Source: Alphaproteobacteria bacterium (GTDB taxonomy: Bacteria > Pseudomonadota > Alphaproteobacteria > Rhodobacterales > Rhodobacteraceae). Taken from it: a stretch of DNA of 64,000 nt. The notes beneath the pieces were generated by a model. The model made no database searches. It saw nothing but the letters and a program-made list of their open reading frames with translations, and had not been told where the DNA came from. Position numbers and translations under genes: made by a program. The stretch spans positions 40,171-104,170 of the forward strand of contig JAUIIJ010000011.1 in assembly GCA_030431825.1 (NCBI GenBank), written 5' to 3'. How positions within the stretch are numbered: position 1 is the stretch's first letter; each line of letters starts with the position of its first letter. Of the stretch, positions 42,114 through 50,457 are shown piece after piece.

Positions 42114-43231
42114 CCAACCCCACCAAAGACCACGTCGGCCTGACGGAGTTGTTCGCCAGCCGCCGCTATTTCCGCAAGTTCGAGGCCATCATCGGCCATC
42201 TGACCCGCGTGGCCGCAACGATGGAAACCGAGGGCACGCTGCGCAAGACCGAGGTGCGGCTGCTCACCCGCTACATGATGTCTTTGACCTTCACGTTCCG
42301 GGCGCTGTCGATGAAATACCTGCTGGTCGGGCGCGATACCGGGCGTTTTTTCGGCTCGCTCACCATCGACGCGCACGAAAGCGGTTTTCCCGTGGCGACC
42401 GAATTGATGACAATGGCCAATGACGCGCAGCAGGCGGCAAAGCATCTGGCCAACCTGCCATCCGAGTCCGCCCTCAAGGATGAAATGGTTCGGGTGATCG
42501 TAAGTGACCGCGAGATCCCGACCAAGCTGCAATTCGCCCTCTCCCAGCGGCTCTATTACCAGGAACTGCTGCGAGGCGAGCTGTTCTGGGTTCAGAATGA
42601 TCCCGATTGTGTCTGGCTCGGCGATGTGAGCGCCGAACGGCGAAGCTTCCTGTTGCACTGGGCCGTCTACGACAGCCAGGTGAATCTGCCCGTGGTCTAT
42701 CTGATGGAGGTCGAGGACACAGGGCGCACCGCCTTGCCCAAGGACCAGCGGCGCTGGCCCGGCGTTCAGGCGCATCTGATCGCCCAGAGCCTCGGCGGCC
42801 TGAAACTTCTGACCATCGCGCGCGGCTTTGACGAGGATTTCGCCGACCTGCACCCCAAGCGGTTGCGCCGGTTCCACCTTGGTCCGATGTATTCCAGCGC
42901 CTACACGACACAGTCCGGGCCACTGTCCGGCGTGCTCACCGACGCGGCGGCACCCGAAGGTCAGGATTGGGCGCTTGTCTGGACAGCGGAAAATCTGGAA
43001 AGCGAACGCGCCGTCGAGGAGCGCGCCGGCTGGTTTTCCACCGTCGAACGCCAGGTCTTTGCGCTCGATCCGTTTTCCGCACGCGGCGCCGAGACCGGAG
43101 CCACACACACCGAGCGCGCGATCATTCTGCCGCAACGCCCGTTCCAGGTCCTCGCCGAGCGCAACCCGCCGGGTTTCTCGGATGTCCGCAAATTCGTGGT
43201 CGGCGCAGGCGGACGGGTTCTCAGATATTGA
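42110..43231 (+). CDS. Conserved protein of unknown function (possibly DUF6638)
   Basis: A 373-residue soluble protein without signal peptide. Seen: a helical first half (LFASRRYFRKFEAIIGHLTRVAATMETEG, YMMSLTFTFRALSMKYLLVGRD) and a mixed second half (FLLHWAVYDSQVNLPVVYLMEVED, FHLGPMYSSAYTTQSG). No catalytic motif is recognisable. I recall similar proteins beside TelA- and XpaC-like genes in roseobacters under the name DUF6638, but this is memory of context, not a match. Third gene of the operon; the ATG overlaps the membrane-protein stop. Confidence 0.7.
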   Translation: MTNPTKDHVGLTELFASRRYFRKFEAIIGHLTRVAATMETEGTLRKTEVRLLTRYMMSLTFTFRALSMKYLLVGRDTGRFFGSLTIDAHESGFPVATELMTMANDAQQAAKHLANLPSESALKDEMVRVIVSDREIPTKLQFALSQRLYYQELLRGELFWVQNDPDCVWLGDVSAERRSFLLHWAVYDSQVNLPVVYLMEVEDTGRTALPKDQRRWPGVQAHLIAQSLGGLKLLTIARGFDEDFADLHPKRLRRFHLGPMYSSAYTTQSGPLSGVLTDAAAPEGQDWALVWTAENLESERAVEERAGWFSTVERQVFALDPFSARGAETGATHTERAIILPQRPFQVLAERNPPGFSDVRKFVVGAGGRVLRY

Positions 43232-43445
43232 GTTACCTTTTGCGATCCCAGAGGTTCGGCGCTGGCCTGCGTCTCTCCGGGTCGTCCTGTTCATTTGTCC
43301 GGTGCCCTCGGTCCGTGGTCCACCATAACAACGCTTTCCGATACAATCGCACGGAATGTCAAACCACTCTGTGGCCCGTCCGGTAATCCCCCGTTTTACG
43401 GAGGCCTGATCGTGTAACTGATCCAACCCCCGTTTCACCGGACAC

Positions 43446-44315
43446 CTAAGCGGTTTCGGTTTTGGCCCTTATGAACTCGCGGGGCGATTTCCATTTCAGG
43501 CCGCTGTGTGGGTGGTTTTCGTTATAGTCCTCGATCCATTCTCCAATCAATAACAGCACGGTTTGGGCATCTGGCAGCGGGTTGACGCGGACGTAGTCCC
43601 GCTTGAGCGTTTTCACGAACGCCTCTGACATGCCGTTGGATTGGGGGCTTTTGACCGGCGTGAAGCAGGATTTCAGGCCCAACTGCTGCGCGAAGATGCG
43701 CGTCTCTTTGGCGGTATGGGCGCTGCCATTGTCGGAGAGCAGCTCGACACGTTCTGGCGCACGGTGTGTGCCAAACCGGTGCTCAACCGCCTCAAGCAGC
43801 ATGTCGCGCACATCCGATCCGCTGATCCAGGCATTGGCCACAGCCCGCCACGATATGATCTCGCGGTCATGGGCATCGATGAGGAACGCCAGACGGATCA
43901 CATCGCCGTTCCAGCAGGCGAACTCCAGGCCGTCGCTGCACCAGCGCAGGTTCGAGCGCATCATGATGACTTTGCCGTCATGGTTTCGCTCGGGCCGGTC
44001 AAAGCCGGATCGCTCAAGCAGCAGATCGTTGCGCTCCATGATGCGATAGACGCGCTTATGGTTAACGGGCGGTAAACCCTGCGTACGCAGTTCCCGGTTC
44101 AGAAGCGCCGTGATCCGGCGGTAGCCATAGGTCGGGCGCTTCGCCACAAGCGCCTGGATGCGTGGCAGGACGTTCATGGCCTCACTCGAACGCATGGCGT
44201 TCGGCCATTCACCTTCCTGGGCTTTATGATAGCCCCGACGCGGCTTTGCGCTCCCGTGCACCCGATCGTGCAGATTTGAGCGGGACACGCCCAGTGTGGT
44301 CGCAACAGTCTTCAT
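43446..44315 (-). CDS. IS3-family transposase OrfB (DDE integrase domain)
   Basis: A 289-residue transposase with an HTH_21-like region (YGYRRITALLNRELR) and the rve integrase core. The catalytic acids are D in FLIDAHDREI, D in SDNGSAHT and E in SEAFVKTLKRDY, all intact, and a C-terminal ENHPHSGLKWKSPREF motif typical of the family follows. It overlaps orfA by 4 bp in the -1 frame, so it is made by coupling or by programmed frameshifting as an OrfAB fusion. The gene appears functional. Confidence 0.93.
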   Translation of the reverse strand: MKTVATTLGVSRSNLHDRVHGSAKPRRGYHKAQEGEWPNAMRSSEAMNVLPRIQALVAKRPTYGYRRITALLNRELRTQGLPPVNHKRVYRIMERNDLLLERSGFDRPERNHDGKVIMMRSNLRWCSDGLEFACWNGDVIRLAFLIDAHDREIISWRAVANAWISGSDVRDMLLEAVEHRFGTHRAPERVELLSDNGSAHTAKETRIFAQQLGLKSCFTPVKSPQSNGMSEAFVKTLKRDYVRVNPLPDAQTVLLLIGEWIEDYNENHPHSGLKWKSPREFIRAKTETA

Positions 44316-44695
44316 TGGGAACCGCCCGGTTTCAAAGGTTGCGCAAGCAAGGTCGGTCTTTTTGCCCGTGACTTGTCGAGCGCTTCCTTCAGGATTTCCA
44401 CTTCCATCGTCTTGCGCCCGAGCTGGCGTTCAAGTTCCCGGATGCGGTTTTCCATCTCCCGGACGGTCCTGTTCCCAGTCACGCTGTCGTCTTCTGCCAC
44501 CGCGATGCTGCCTCCTTCGAGCATGAGCTTGCGCCAACGATACAGAAGATTGGGGGCCACGCCATTGCGACGCGCAACGGCGGAAATGCTCTCGCCGTCA
44601 TACAGGGTCTCTTCCACGATCCGCAGCTTCTCTGCCGCAGACCAGCGCCGACGGCGGCCGCCATCGGTGATGATTTCAATCTCAGACATGAGCAT
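44312..44695 (-). CDS. IS3-family transposase OrfA (helix-turn-helix)
   Basis: A 127-residue DNA-binding subunit with an HTH_8-type domain (RRRRWSAAEKLRIVEETLYDGESISAVARRNGVAPNLLYRWRKL) and a C-terminal leucine-zipper-like coil (REMENRIRELERQLGRKTMEVEILKEAL) used for multimerisation with OrfAB. Two close start codons (44695, 44689) are possible. It is upstream of orfB within the same element. Confidence 0.92.
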   Translation of the reverse strand: MLMSEIEIITDGGRRRRWSAAEKLRIVEETLYDGESISAVARRNGVAPNLLYRWRKLMLEGGSIAVAEDDSVTGNRTVREMENRIRELERQLGRKTMEVEILKEALDKSRAKRPTLLAQPLKPGGSQ

Positions 44696-44753
44696 GTGCT
44701 TAAGCCTCCTTGGTCAGGCCAAGGTGTCCGGTCGAAAAAGGGGCCAGTTCACA

Positions 44754-45041
44754 CCCCTTTTCGGGTGTTCCCTAATGCCCTGGAGATTCGCACCCGCGCG
44801 GGTGGCGGCCAAATTTACTTTGGATGGCAGCGAGAGAAATCTGGTATTTGATAGATGCCGGATAAGGCTCTGGCGGGCTTGTCGGCCCCTCGGCCGCGCC
44901 CTGGCCTTGCCCTGGGTGCGATGGTGTCGGCCTGGTGGCGATCCTGCCCGATGAAAACCTGGCCGACCAGATGGCGGAAAACAGGACCTTGCGCAGGGCG
45001 TGATCGGGCGCGATTGTCTGCCCAGATATGGAGCGACAACA
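44754..45041. other. Non-coding or decayed stretch between the IS element and the next ORF
   Basis: No gene is evident. A short open frame ending at 45003 (LVAILPDENLADQMAENRTLRRA) reads like a natural protein end but has an in-frame stop 130 bases upstream, so it may be a remnant cut by the IS element. The composition is GC-rich, unlike the Shedu-like gene that follows. Confidence 0.4.
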
Positions 45042-45296
45042 ATGCACAAAATGATCGCGCTGGACCTCCTGGCGGGCTGCATTCAAATGACTGACTATTA
45101 CCCCGGCGCCGAGGTGGTCGAGGTGGAGGGGCGCGCCTTTTTCGTGGCGCCTCGGCCGCAAAATGGCCCTGGTGTATACTTGGCCGGCCCAAACGAGCGG
45201 GGCCTGGGTGAAACCCTGGCGGGCAGCAACGTGACCTTGCCCGCAGCCAATGTGGCGGCCATAGAGGCCGCCACCTTTGCCGCGGTACGATGTTGA
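45042..45296 (+). CDS. Short orphan ORF, possible prophage remnant
   Basis: An 84-residue frame (MHKMIALDLLAGCIQ..., then FFVAPRPQNGPGVYLAGPNERGLG) with normal GC and a GGAG 9 bp before the ATG. I recognise no family. It ends within the first codons of the Shedu-like gene frame, where composition changes abruptly from GC-rich to AT-rich at about 45300. It could be a real small accessory gene or a truncated end of a longer one joined here. Confidence 0.4.
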   Translation: MHKMIALDLLAGCIQMTDYYPGAEVVEVEGRAFFVAPRPQNGPGVYLAGPNERGLGETLAGSNVTLPAANVAAIEAATFAAVRC

Positions 45297-46584
45297 CGGC
45301 AACAATTGCCGTACGTTTACCGCAGGGCTTTATTTCGATCCTCACCATATCTCCACCTCATCAATTATGGACACAAGAGTGCTTTTCAGCGACTTTAAGA
45401 AACATTGCCTTACGCATTGGGATCGGTACTTCTCCTACATCGGCAACCATATGGAACTTCTCGTTTCGGATGGCGCTACACTGTTTCCAACGCACATTCT
45501 ATTCATGGATTTTGGCGACTACTTTGCGATGGAACTAATTGGCGCAAAGCTAAGGCCTCAGAAATTAAAGATGAAAATCGCCAAGTATGATAGCGTCTAT
45601 GATTATCTAGACCCATTTCATGGAAATCAGCGCCAGGCAAGCATCACGTTGAATCCTATAAATGCTGATCCCCGTAGGCCCATTGGCTTTTCCAAACTTA
45701 CCCTGGCGCAACAATGTGATCTCGACGAAGCCGCAAATCGGTTTCCATATTTGGGTGCCTACCCCTCAAGGCTCATTGGCATTGATGGGAAGGGGTCGGT
45801 GTTTGATTTTGGCCCTGGCTTCGCAAGTATGTTTGTGCAGGAGTGCTCAATCCTAAACCACGAAGATGGCCTGTTTCGCTCGCGAAATGTAATGTTTCTT
45901 GGAATTTTGAAAAGGACAATTACCTCATCAGAATTACGTGGATATTTTGATTGGGTGTTTGGTCAAAGTTCGGATAGTAAGCACAGTGTCGACGTAGCAG
46001 GTGTTTTTAGCGTTTCCCCAAAGGAAGTACCTTTGTTTCAGGCGTCAGCGCTTCAAAACCTATATATATCGAGCGGGGTTCACGAAACTACAATTGATGA
46101 CTTTCTTGCTGAACACCCATCGATATTGGAGGTTGCGTTTGGGTCAAATGATATCCGCTACAATAGTACATTGAAGTGGTTGGAGCATGATGGCTCCGTC
46201 CAGGAAGTGTCTATCAAGCCCGATCTATTTGTACGCCGTAGCGACGGCTACTATGATATTGTCGACTTGAAACTGGCCGCTCTTTCCAAGAAGAGTCTGA
46301 CGAAATCTAATAGGTCACGAAGAAGATTTATTGATTATGTTGCCGAAGGTTTGGCCCAACTGGCAAACTATGAGTTCTATTTTTCCTTCCCTAAAAATCA
46401 CGAATATGCAAAGTTCAATTACGGAATTGAGGTGAAAGATCCTCAAAAAGTTCTCGTGGTTGGAAGCATGGAAAACGTTGACCATCAAGAAGTTCTTGAG
46501 GCTTTACGGGCTCATGGGGATAAGTATTCGATAATTGACTATGATACTCTCATTTCGAGGTGTTTGGGAGGCGACACAGGCTAA
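45277..46584 (+). CDS. Shedu-like (DUF4263) putative anti-phage nuclease
   Basis: A 435-residue protein counted from a TTG at 45277; an ATG at 45367 (residue 31) is an equally likely start. The C-terminal third fits the Shedu/DUF4263 restriction-endonuclease-like core. FLAEHPSILE (276-285) contains the usual acidic entry, KPDLF (314-318) gives the D, VDLKLA (329-334) gives D-x-K, and GLAQLANYEFYF holds the conserved Q361 and Y365. The N-terminal 270 residues are a variable sensor-like region without motifs I know. The gene is much more AT-rich than its surroundings. It sits between an IS element and a recombinase remnant next to a tRNA, a typical defence-island setting. Confidence 0.75.
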   Translation: MPRYDVDGNNCRTFTAGLYFDPHHISTSSIMDTRVLFSDFKKHCLTHWDRYFSYIGNHMELLVSDGATLFPTHILFMDFGDYFAMELIGAKLRPQKLKMKIAKYDSVYDYLDPFHGNQRQASITLNPINADPRRPIGFSKLTLAQQCDLDEAANRFPYLGAYPSRLIGIDGKGSVFDFGPGFASMFVQECSILNHEDGLFRSRNVMFLGILKRTITSSELRGYFDWVFGQSSDSKHSVDVAGVFSVSPKEVPLFQASALQNLYISSGVHETTIDDFLAEHPSILEVAFGSNDIRYNSTLKWLEHDGSVQEVSIKPDLFVRRSDGYYDIVDLKLAALSKKSLTKSNRSRRRFIDYVAEGLAQLANYEFYFSFPKNHEYAKFNYGIEVKDPQKVLVVGSMENVDHQEVLEALRAHGDKYSIIDYDTLISRCLGGDTG

Positions 46585-46744
46585 ATTTAATTAAGTCATC
46601 CTCCAAATCATTTCTGATCAACCGATGAGGGCTGTTTCGTCTATAAAAATTTCCCCCTGAATGAAGTTTTTCTGTTTGAATAACGCCAATGCAGACCCAT
46701 CCGAATTTGGTGTGTAATAGATTAATACCTTTCTTGCTGATTGC
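46585..46744. other. AT-rich spacer after the Shedu-like gene
   Basis: About 160 bases of AT-rich sequence with no gene and no clear terminator hairpin. It belongs by composition to the acquired segment. Confidence 0.4.
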
Positions 46745-46759
46745 GTGCATATCGTTCGT

Positions 46760-47123
46760 GCGGAAACTGGGATATTGCGGGATGATCTAAGCGCCGCCTA
46801 TCAGACCGCGCGCAAACCGGCCTGGCTTTCCTGGGGGTCGGGCATGCGCCTTGCCATCGCCCAAAATGAGAAGGACGAGTTGCAGCAGCTCAAGGCGCCT
46901 GAACAGCAGATTGCGAACCTTATGGATCGCGCGGTCGATGCGACCAGCGCACCGGTCGTCAGTGCTTATGAAGCGCGTATCGAGATGCTGGAGCGGCAAA
47001 AGATTGTGCTCGCCGAGAGCATTGAAAACAAGCATGCCGCCGAAGGGACGGCTGGAGGATTGTATTGAACTCGCTCTCAGTTTCCTGGCAAGCCATTTGG
47101 AATATCTAAAAATGGTGACTTAG
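46760..47123 (+). pseudogene. Serine recombinase (resolvase/invertase) C-terminal remnant, frameshifted
   Basis: The frame beginning GILRDDLSAAYQ and continuing through EQQIANLMDRAVDATSAP and VVSAYEARIEMLERQKIVLAE resembles the C-terminal coiled region of large serine recombinases. It then runs out, and the expected ending (LEDCIELALSFLASHLEYL) continues in a different frame from about 47055. The catalytic and zinc-ribbon domains are absent. So this is a broken fragment of a site-specific recombinase that probably belonged to the element that brought the island in. Confidence 0.7.
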
Positions 47124-47257
47124 CCATTCGTCAGACAGCGCTGAGATTGGTCTTTTCAGAGCCACTGAAATGCGGTCGAAATGGGGTGTATGGAACTCCC
47201 GAATATCGCTCCCTTTCAAGTACTTATATGGAGTCTCGGGGGCAAAAAGCGAGATGG

Positions 47258-47329
<72 letters not shown>

Positions 47330-47412
47330 GCCGTGCGCGGGTCATTAGACGGAAACGGGATGGCCTGCAAGGACAATCTGGACCCTTTTTAGGCTCTGCG
47401 TTACAGAGGGGC

Positions 47413-47571
47413 ATGACAGGCAAATCCCCTTCCCGTCCGGACAAGTCACGCGGCCAGACCCGAGAGGAGCGCCTCAAGGCGGCGCTCAAGGCGAATCTGG
47501 CGCGTCGCAAGGCGCAGGCGCGGGCGCGGGCGGAAGAGGCCAGCGACAAGAAGAACGAGGAACGAGAGTAG
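47413..47571 (+). CDS. Small basic conserved protein upstream of murA
   Basis: A 52-residue, strongly basic, probably helical protein (REERLKAALKANLARRKAQARARAEE). The frame continues upstream through the tRNA gene, so I start at the ATG at 47413, preceded by AGAGGGG. Its stop touches the murA start codon directly (TAG-ATG), indicating coupling. A short ORF of this kind often precedes murA in Rhodobacteraceae; its function is unknown. Confidence 0.7.
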   Translation: MTGKSPSRPDKSRGQTREERLKAALKANLARRKAQARARAEEASDKKNEERE

Positions 47572-48840
47572 ATGGATTCGATTTTGGTGACGGGGAACGG
47601 CCCCCTGTCCGGACAGATACCGATTGCAGGTGCCAAGAATGCCTGCCTGACGCTGATGCCCGCAACCCTGTTGAGCGACGAGCCGCTGACCCTGACCAAT
47701 GCGCCACGGCTCAGCGACATCCGTACGATGACGGCGCTTCTGGGATCGCTTGGTGCAGAGGTCAGCCAGTTGCAGGATGGGCAGGTTCTGGCCATGTCGA
47801 GTCACGATCTGAACAACCACACCGCCGATTACGACATCGTGCGCAAGATGCGCGCATCGATTCTCGTGCTCGGCCCGATGCTCGCGCGGGATGGGCATGC
47901 AATCGTTTCGCTTCCGGGCGGATGTGCGATCGGTGCGCGCCCGGTCGATTTGCACCTCAAGGCGCTGGAGGCACTGGGAGCGGAGCTCGAGTTGAAAGAC
48001 GGGTATGTCCATGCCCGCGCGCGGGGCGGGCTGAAGGGCGGCAGGATTGATTTTCCGCTGGTGTCGGTCGGCGCCACCGAAAACGCGCTCATGGCGGCGA
48101 CGCTGGCCAAGGGGACGACCGTGATCACCAATGCCGCGCGCGAACCGGAGATCGTCGACCTTGCGGACTGCCTGAAAAAGATGGGCGCGCAGATCGAGGG
48201 CGAAGGGACAGCGACCATTACCATCCAGGGTGTCGACCGGCTGCATGGCGCCACGCACCCGGTGGTCACCGATCGGATCGAGCTGGGCACATACATGCTG
48301 GCCCCGGCCATATGTGGTGGAGAGGTCGAATTGCTCGGCGGTCGGATGAACCTGGTCGGGGCGTTCTGTGAAAAGCTCGACGAGGCGGGGATCGACGTGC
48401 GCGAGACCGATGGGGGCCTCGCGGTCAAACGCCGCGGCGATGTGGTTCGGGCGGTCGATGTGACAACCGAGCCCTTCCCCGGTTTTCCCACCGATCTTCA
48501 GGCCCAGATGATGGCATTGCTTTGCGTTGCCGACGGCGTCAGCGTTCTGGAAGAAAAGATCTTCGAGAACCGCTTCATGCACGCCCCGGAACTCTTGCGC
48601 ATGGGCGCCCGGATCGACGTGCATGGCGGAACCGCGACGGTGACGGGTGTTGACCGCCTCAAGGGCGCGCCGGTGATGGCGACCGATCTGCGTGCCTCCG
48701 TGTCGCTGATCCTTGCGGGGCTGGCGGCCGAAGGCGAAACGCTGGTCAGCCGGGTCTATCACCTGGATCGTGGTTATGAACACGTGGTGCGCAAACTGGA
48801 AGGTGTCGGCGCAAAAATCGAACGGATCAAAGAACAGTGA
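47572..48840 (+). CDS. murA: UDP-N-acetylglucosamine 1-carboxyvinyltransferase MurA
   Basis: MurA commits UDP-GlcNAc to peptidoglycan synthesis with phosphoenolpyruvate. It has 422 residues. The substrate lysine/asparagine pair is in [10 protein letters not shown] (about residue 22), the fosfomycin-target cysteine is in [16 protein letters not shown] (about 115-120), and the catalytic aspartate lies in [10 protein letters not shown]. Because the reactive residue is cysteine, the enzyme should be of the fosfomycin-sensitive type. It overlaps the DUF2948 gene by 4 bp (GTGA). Confidence 0.97.
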   Translation: MDSILVTGNGPLSGQIPIAGAKNACLTLMPATLLSDEPLTLTNAPRLSDIRTMTALLGSLGAEVSQLQDGQVLAMSSHDLNNHTADYDIVRKMRASILVLGPMLARDGHAIVSLPGGCAIGARPVDLHLKALEALGAELELKDGYVHARARGGLKGGRIDFPLVSVGATENALMAATLAKGTTVITNAAREPEIVDLADCLKKMGAQIEGEGTATITIQGVDRLHGATHPVVTDRIELGTYMLAPAICGGEVELLGGRMNLVGAFCEKLDEAGIDVRETDGGLAVKRRGDVVRAVDVTTEPFPGFPTDLQAQMMALLCVADGVSVLEEKIFENRFMHAPELLRMGARIDVHGGTATVTGVDRLKGAPVMATDLRASVSLILAGLAAEGETLVSRVYHLDRGYEHVVRKLEGVGAKIERIKEQ

Positions 48841-49307
48841 CTCGGGATGCGACATTTGAAGAGGGCGGAGAACGCCCGCTGAACCTTGGCGCGCAGGATG
48901 CCGATGACCTGCGGGTGATCTCGTCGCTCGTGCAGGATGCGGTATTTCCGATTACAGAGATGCAGTGGCAGGCGCGGCAACACCGCTTTGCGATGCTGCT
49001 GAACCGGTTCCGTTGGGAAGATGCCGCTCGCGACCGTCATGCGCCCGAACGTGTGCAATCCCTGCTCGTGATCGAAAACGTGGTCGCGGTGTCGTCGCAG
49101 GGGATCGATCGCGGTGAAAATGACCTGATCCTGTCCGTGCTGGCGATCGAGTTCACAGCTGGCGAGGAGAGCGCGGGTGATCTGGTGTTGACCCTCGCCG
49201 GCGACGGCGCGCTGCGCCTGAAGGTCGAAGCGCTGGATATCACGCTCAAGGACGTCACACGACCCTATGTTGCACCTTCCGGAAAGACGCCGGACCACCC
49301 GGAATGA
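48837..49307 (+). CDS. DUF2948 family protein
   Basis: A 156-residue protein with a GTG start overlapping the murA stop. Its pattern ([81 protein letters not shown]) is that of DUF2948, a family regularly found next to murA and hisD in Rhodobacteraceae. The function is unknown. It overlaps the GNAT gene by 4 bp. Confidence 0.88.
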   Translation: MTRDATFEEGGERPLNLGAQDADDLRVISSLVQDAVFPITEMQWQARQHRFAMLLNRFRWEDAARDRHAPERVQSLLVIENVVAVSSQGIDRGENDLILSVLAIEFTAGEESAGDLVLTLAGDGALRLKVEALDITLKDVTRPYVAPSGKTPDHPE

Positions 49308-49831
49308 TCACGGCGCGGCCGCTCGGACCGGCTGACGTCGGTCTCTGGCGGACCCTGCGCGCCGAAGGGGTGCGGCTGTTCCCGCAGGCATTCCTGTCGT
49401 CGCAAGCCGAGGTGGCCGCCGTCAGCAGGGAGCAGGACGCAACACAGATGGCCCGGGGCGGCCGCTTCGGTGTATTCGACGACCAGACACCCGTCGGCAT
49501 CGCCGCGATCAGACAGGCAACATTCGAACGCGCGCGGCATCGGGCGACCATCGCAGCCTTTTATGTCACGCCGTCTGCGCAGGGTGGTGGCGCAGCGGAC
49601 GCCCTGATGACGGCGCTGTTCGCACATGCGAGCGAAAGCGGCATCTGGCAGCTTGAACTTTTCGTCGCCGCCGCAAACCCGCGCGCTGTCGCATTCTATG
49701 AACGGCACGGATTTCGACGCGAGGGGCGCTGTCCAAACGCCATCGTCACCGAAGATGGACCGCAGGATGATTGGTTTTATGTCTGCACCCCGCGACGCCC
49801 GCCCGACACTGACCAACAGGCAAGAATTTAG
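49304..49831 (+). CDS. GNAT family N-acetyltransferase
   Basis: A 175-residue acetyltransferase. The acetyl-CoA-binding motif A is in FYVTPSAQGGGAADALMTALFAHA (about 86-109), and motif B in VAAANPRAVAFYERHGFRREG. The substrate is unknown. It is translationally coupled to DUF2948 upstream (ATGA overlap) and ends 71 bp before a separate membrane protein gene. It interrupts the common DUF2948-hisD order. Confidence 0.9.
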   Translation: MITARPLGPADVGLWRTLRAEGVRLFPQAFLSSQAEVAAVSREQDATQMARGGRFGVFDDQTPVGIAAIRQATFERARHRATIAAFYVTPSAQGGGAADALMTALFAHASESGIWQLELFVAAANPRAVAFYERHGFRREGRCPNAIVTEDGPQDDWFYVCTPRRPPDTDQQARI

Positions 49832-49902
49832 TCGCGGAGGCGACGGAGATCACCCCGCCATGCGTTGAATGACAATACTCGATTCAGACGCAGGGTTTAT
49901 TT

Positions 49903-50412
49903 ATGCGGTTTCTTCTTTATCCCATGTCGGTGGTTTCATTGTTGCTGAGCGGTGCGATCTTCGGATTTTTCTACGCGTGGGTATGCTCCACCATGTGGGG
50001 TCTCGACCAGATCGACCCAAATGTGGCGATCGATGCCATGCAGGCGATGAACGCCTCGGTGCGCAATGCCGTCTTTGCCCCCGCCTTTTTCGGCACCCCG
50101 ATCGCACTGCTCCTGACCGCGGGGATCGCGTGGCGCTGTGACGCGGTGCGCTCATGCACGTGGTTTGCGCTGGCCGCCGTGATCTATGTCGCTGGCGGTC
50201 TGCTGCTGACCATGCAGGTCAACGTTCCGATGAACGAAGCGCTCGGCGCCGTGGCAACACCACTGGACCCGCAAAAGGCATCCCGGATCTGGTCCGACTA
50301 TTCACAGGTCTGGCAGCTCTGGAACCAGCTTCGAACCGGGGCATCGGCCGTGGCCCTGGCATGCGTCGGCTTCGGACTTGTCGCCCTGCCCCGCCCCGCC
50401 GTCGGCCCTTGA
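49903..50412 (+). CDS. DUF1772-like membrane protein
   Basis: A 169-residue protein with four hydrophobic segments (about 5-28, 60-78, 84-105 and 145-163). The pattern GAIFGFFYAWVCSTMWGLDQIDPNVAIDAMQAMNASVRN and the later VNVPMNEAL with WSDYSQVWQLWNQLRT fit the DUF1772 / anthrone-oxygenase-like family. Function in bacteria is not settled. hisD follows after 45 bp with its own ribosome-binding site. Confidence 0.78.
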   Translation: MRFLLYPMSVVSLLLSGAIFGFFYAWVCSTMWGLDQIDPNVAIDAMQAMNASVRNAVFAPAFFGTPIALLLTAGIAWRCDAVRSCTWFALAAVIYVAGGLLLTMQVNVPMNEALGAVATPLDPQKASRIWSDYSQVWQLWNQLRTGASAVALACVGFGLVALPRPAVGP

Positions 50413-50457
50413 GGCGCGGGCGCCCTGAAGGTATGTGAGCGACCAAAGGAGACCCAC

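Larger units (their letters stand above)
43413..44753 (-). mobile_element. IS3-family insertion sequence (IS2-like group), about 1.34 kb
   Basis: Two overlapping transposase genes on the minus strand lie between imperfect inverted repeats. The left end starts TGTAACTGATCC; the right end, read on the other strand, starts TGTGAACTGGCC. Both share an ACCGGACACC block about 20-25 bases further in. Ends beginning TG are usual for the family. No target-site duplication is seen in the immediate flanks (GATCG versus CCCCT), so one flank may have been rearranged after insertion. Confidence 0.85.

Noticed and set aside
47060..47100. GCTGGAGGATTGTATTGAACTC resembling the tRNA-Thr T-arm as an attachment repeat
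   Set aside because: The match is short and gapped, and the sequence is better explained as the coding end of the recombinase remnant.
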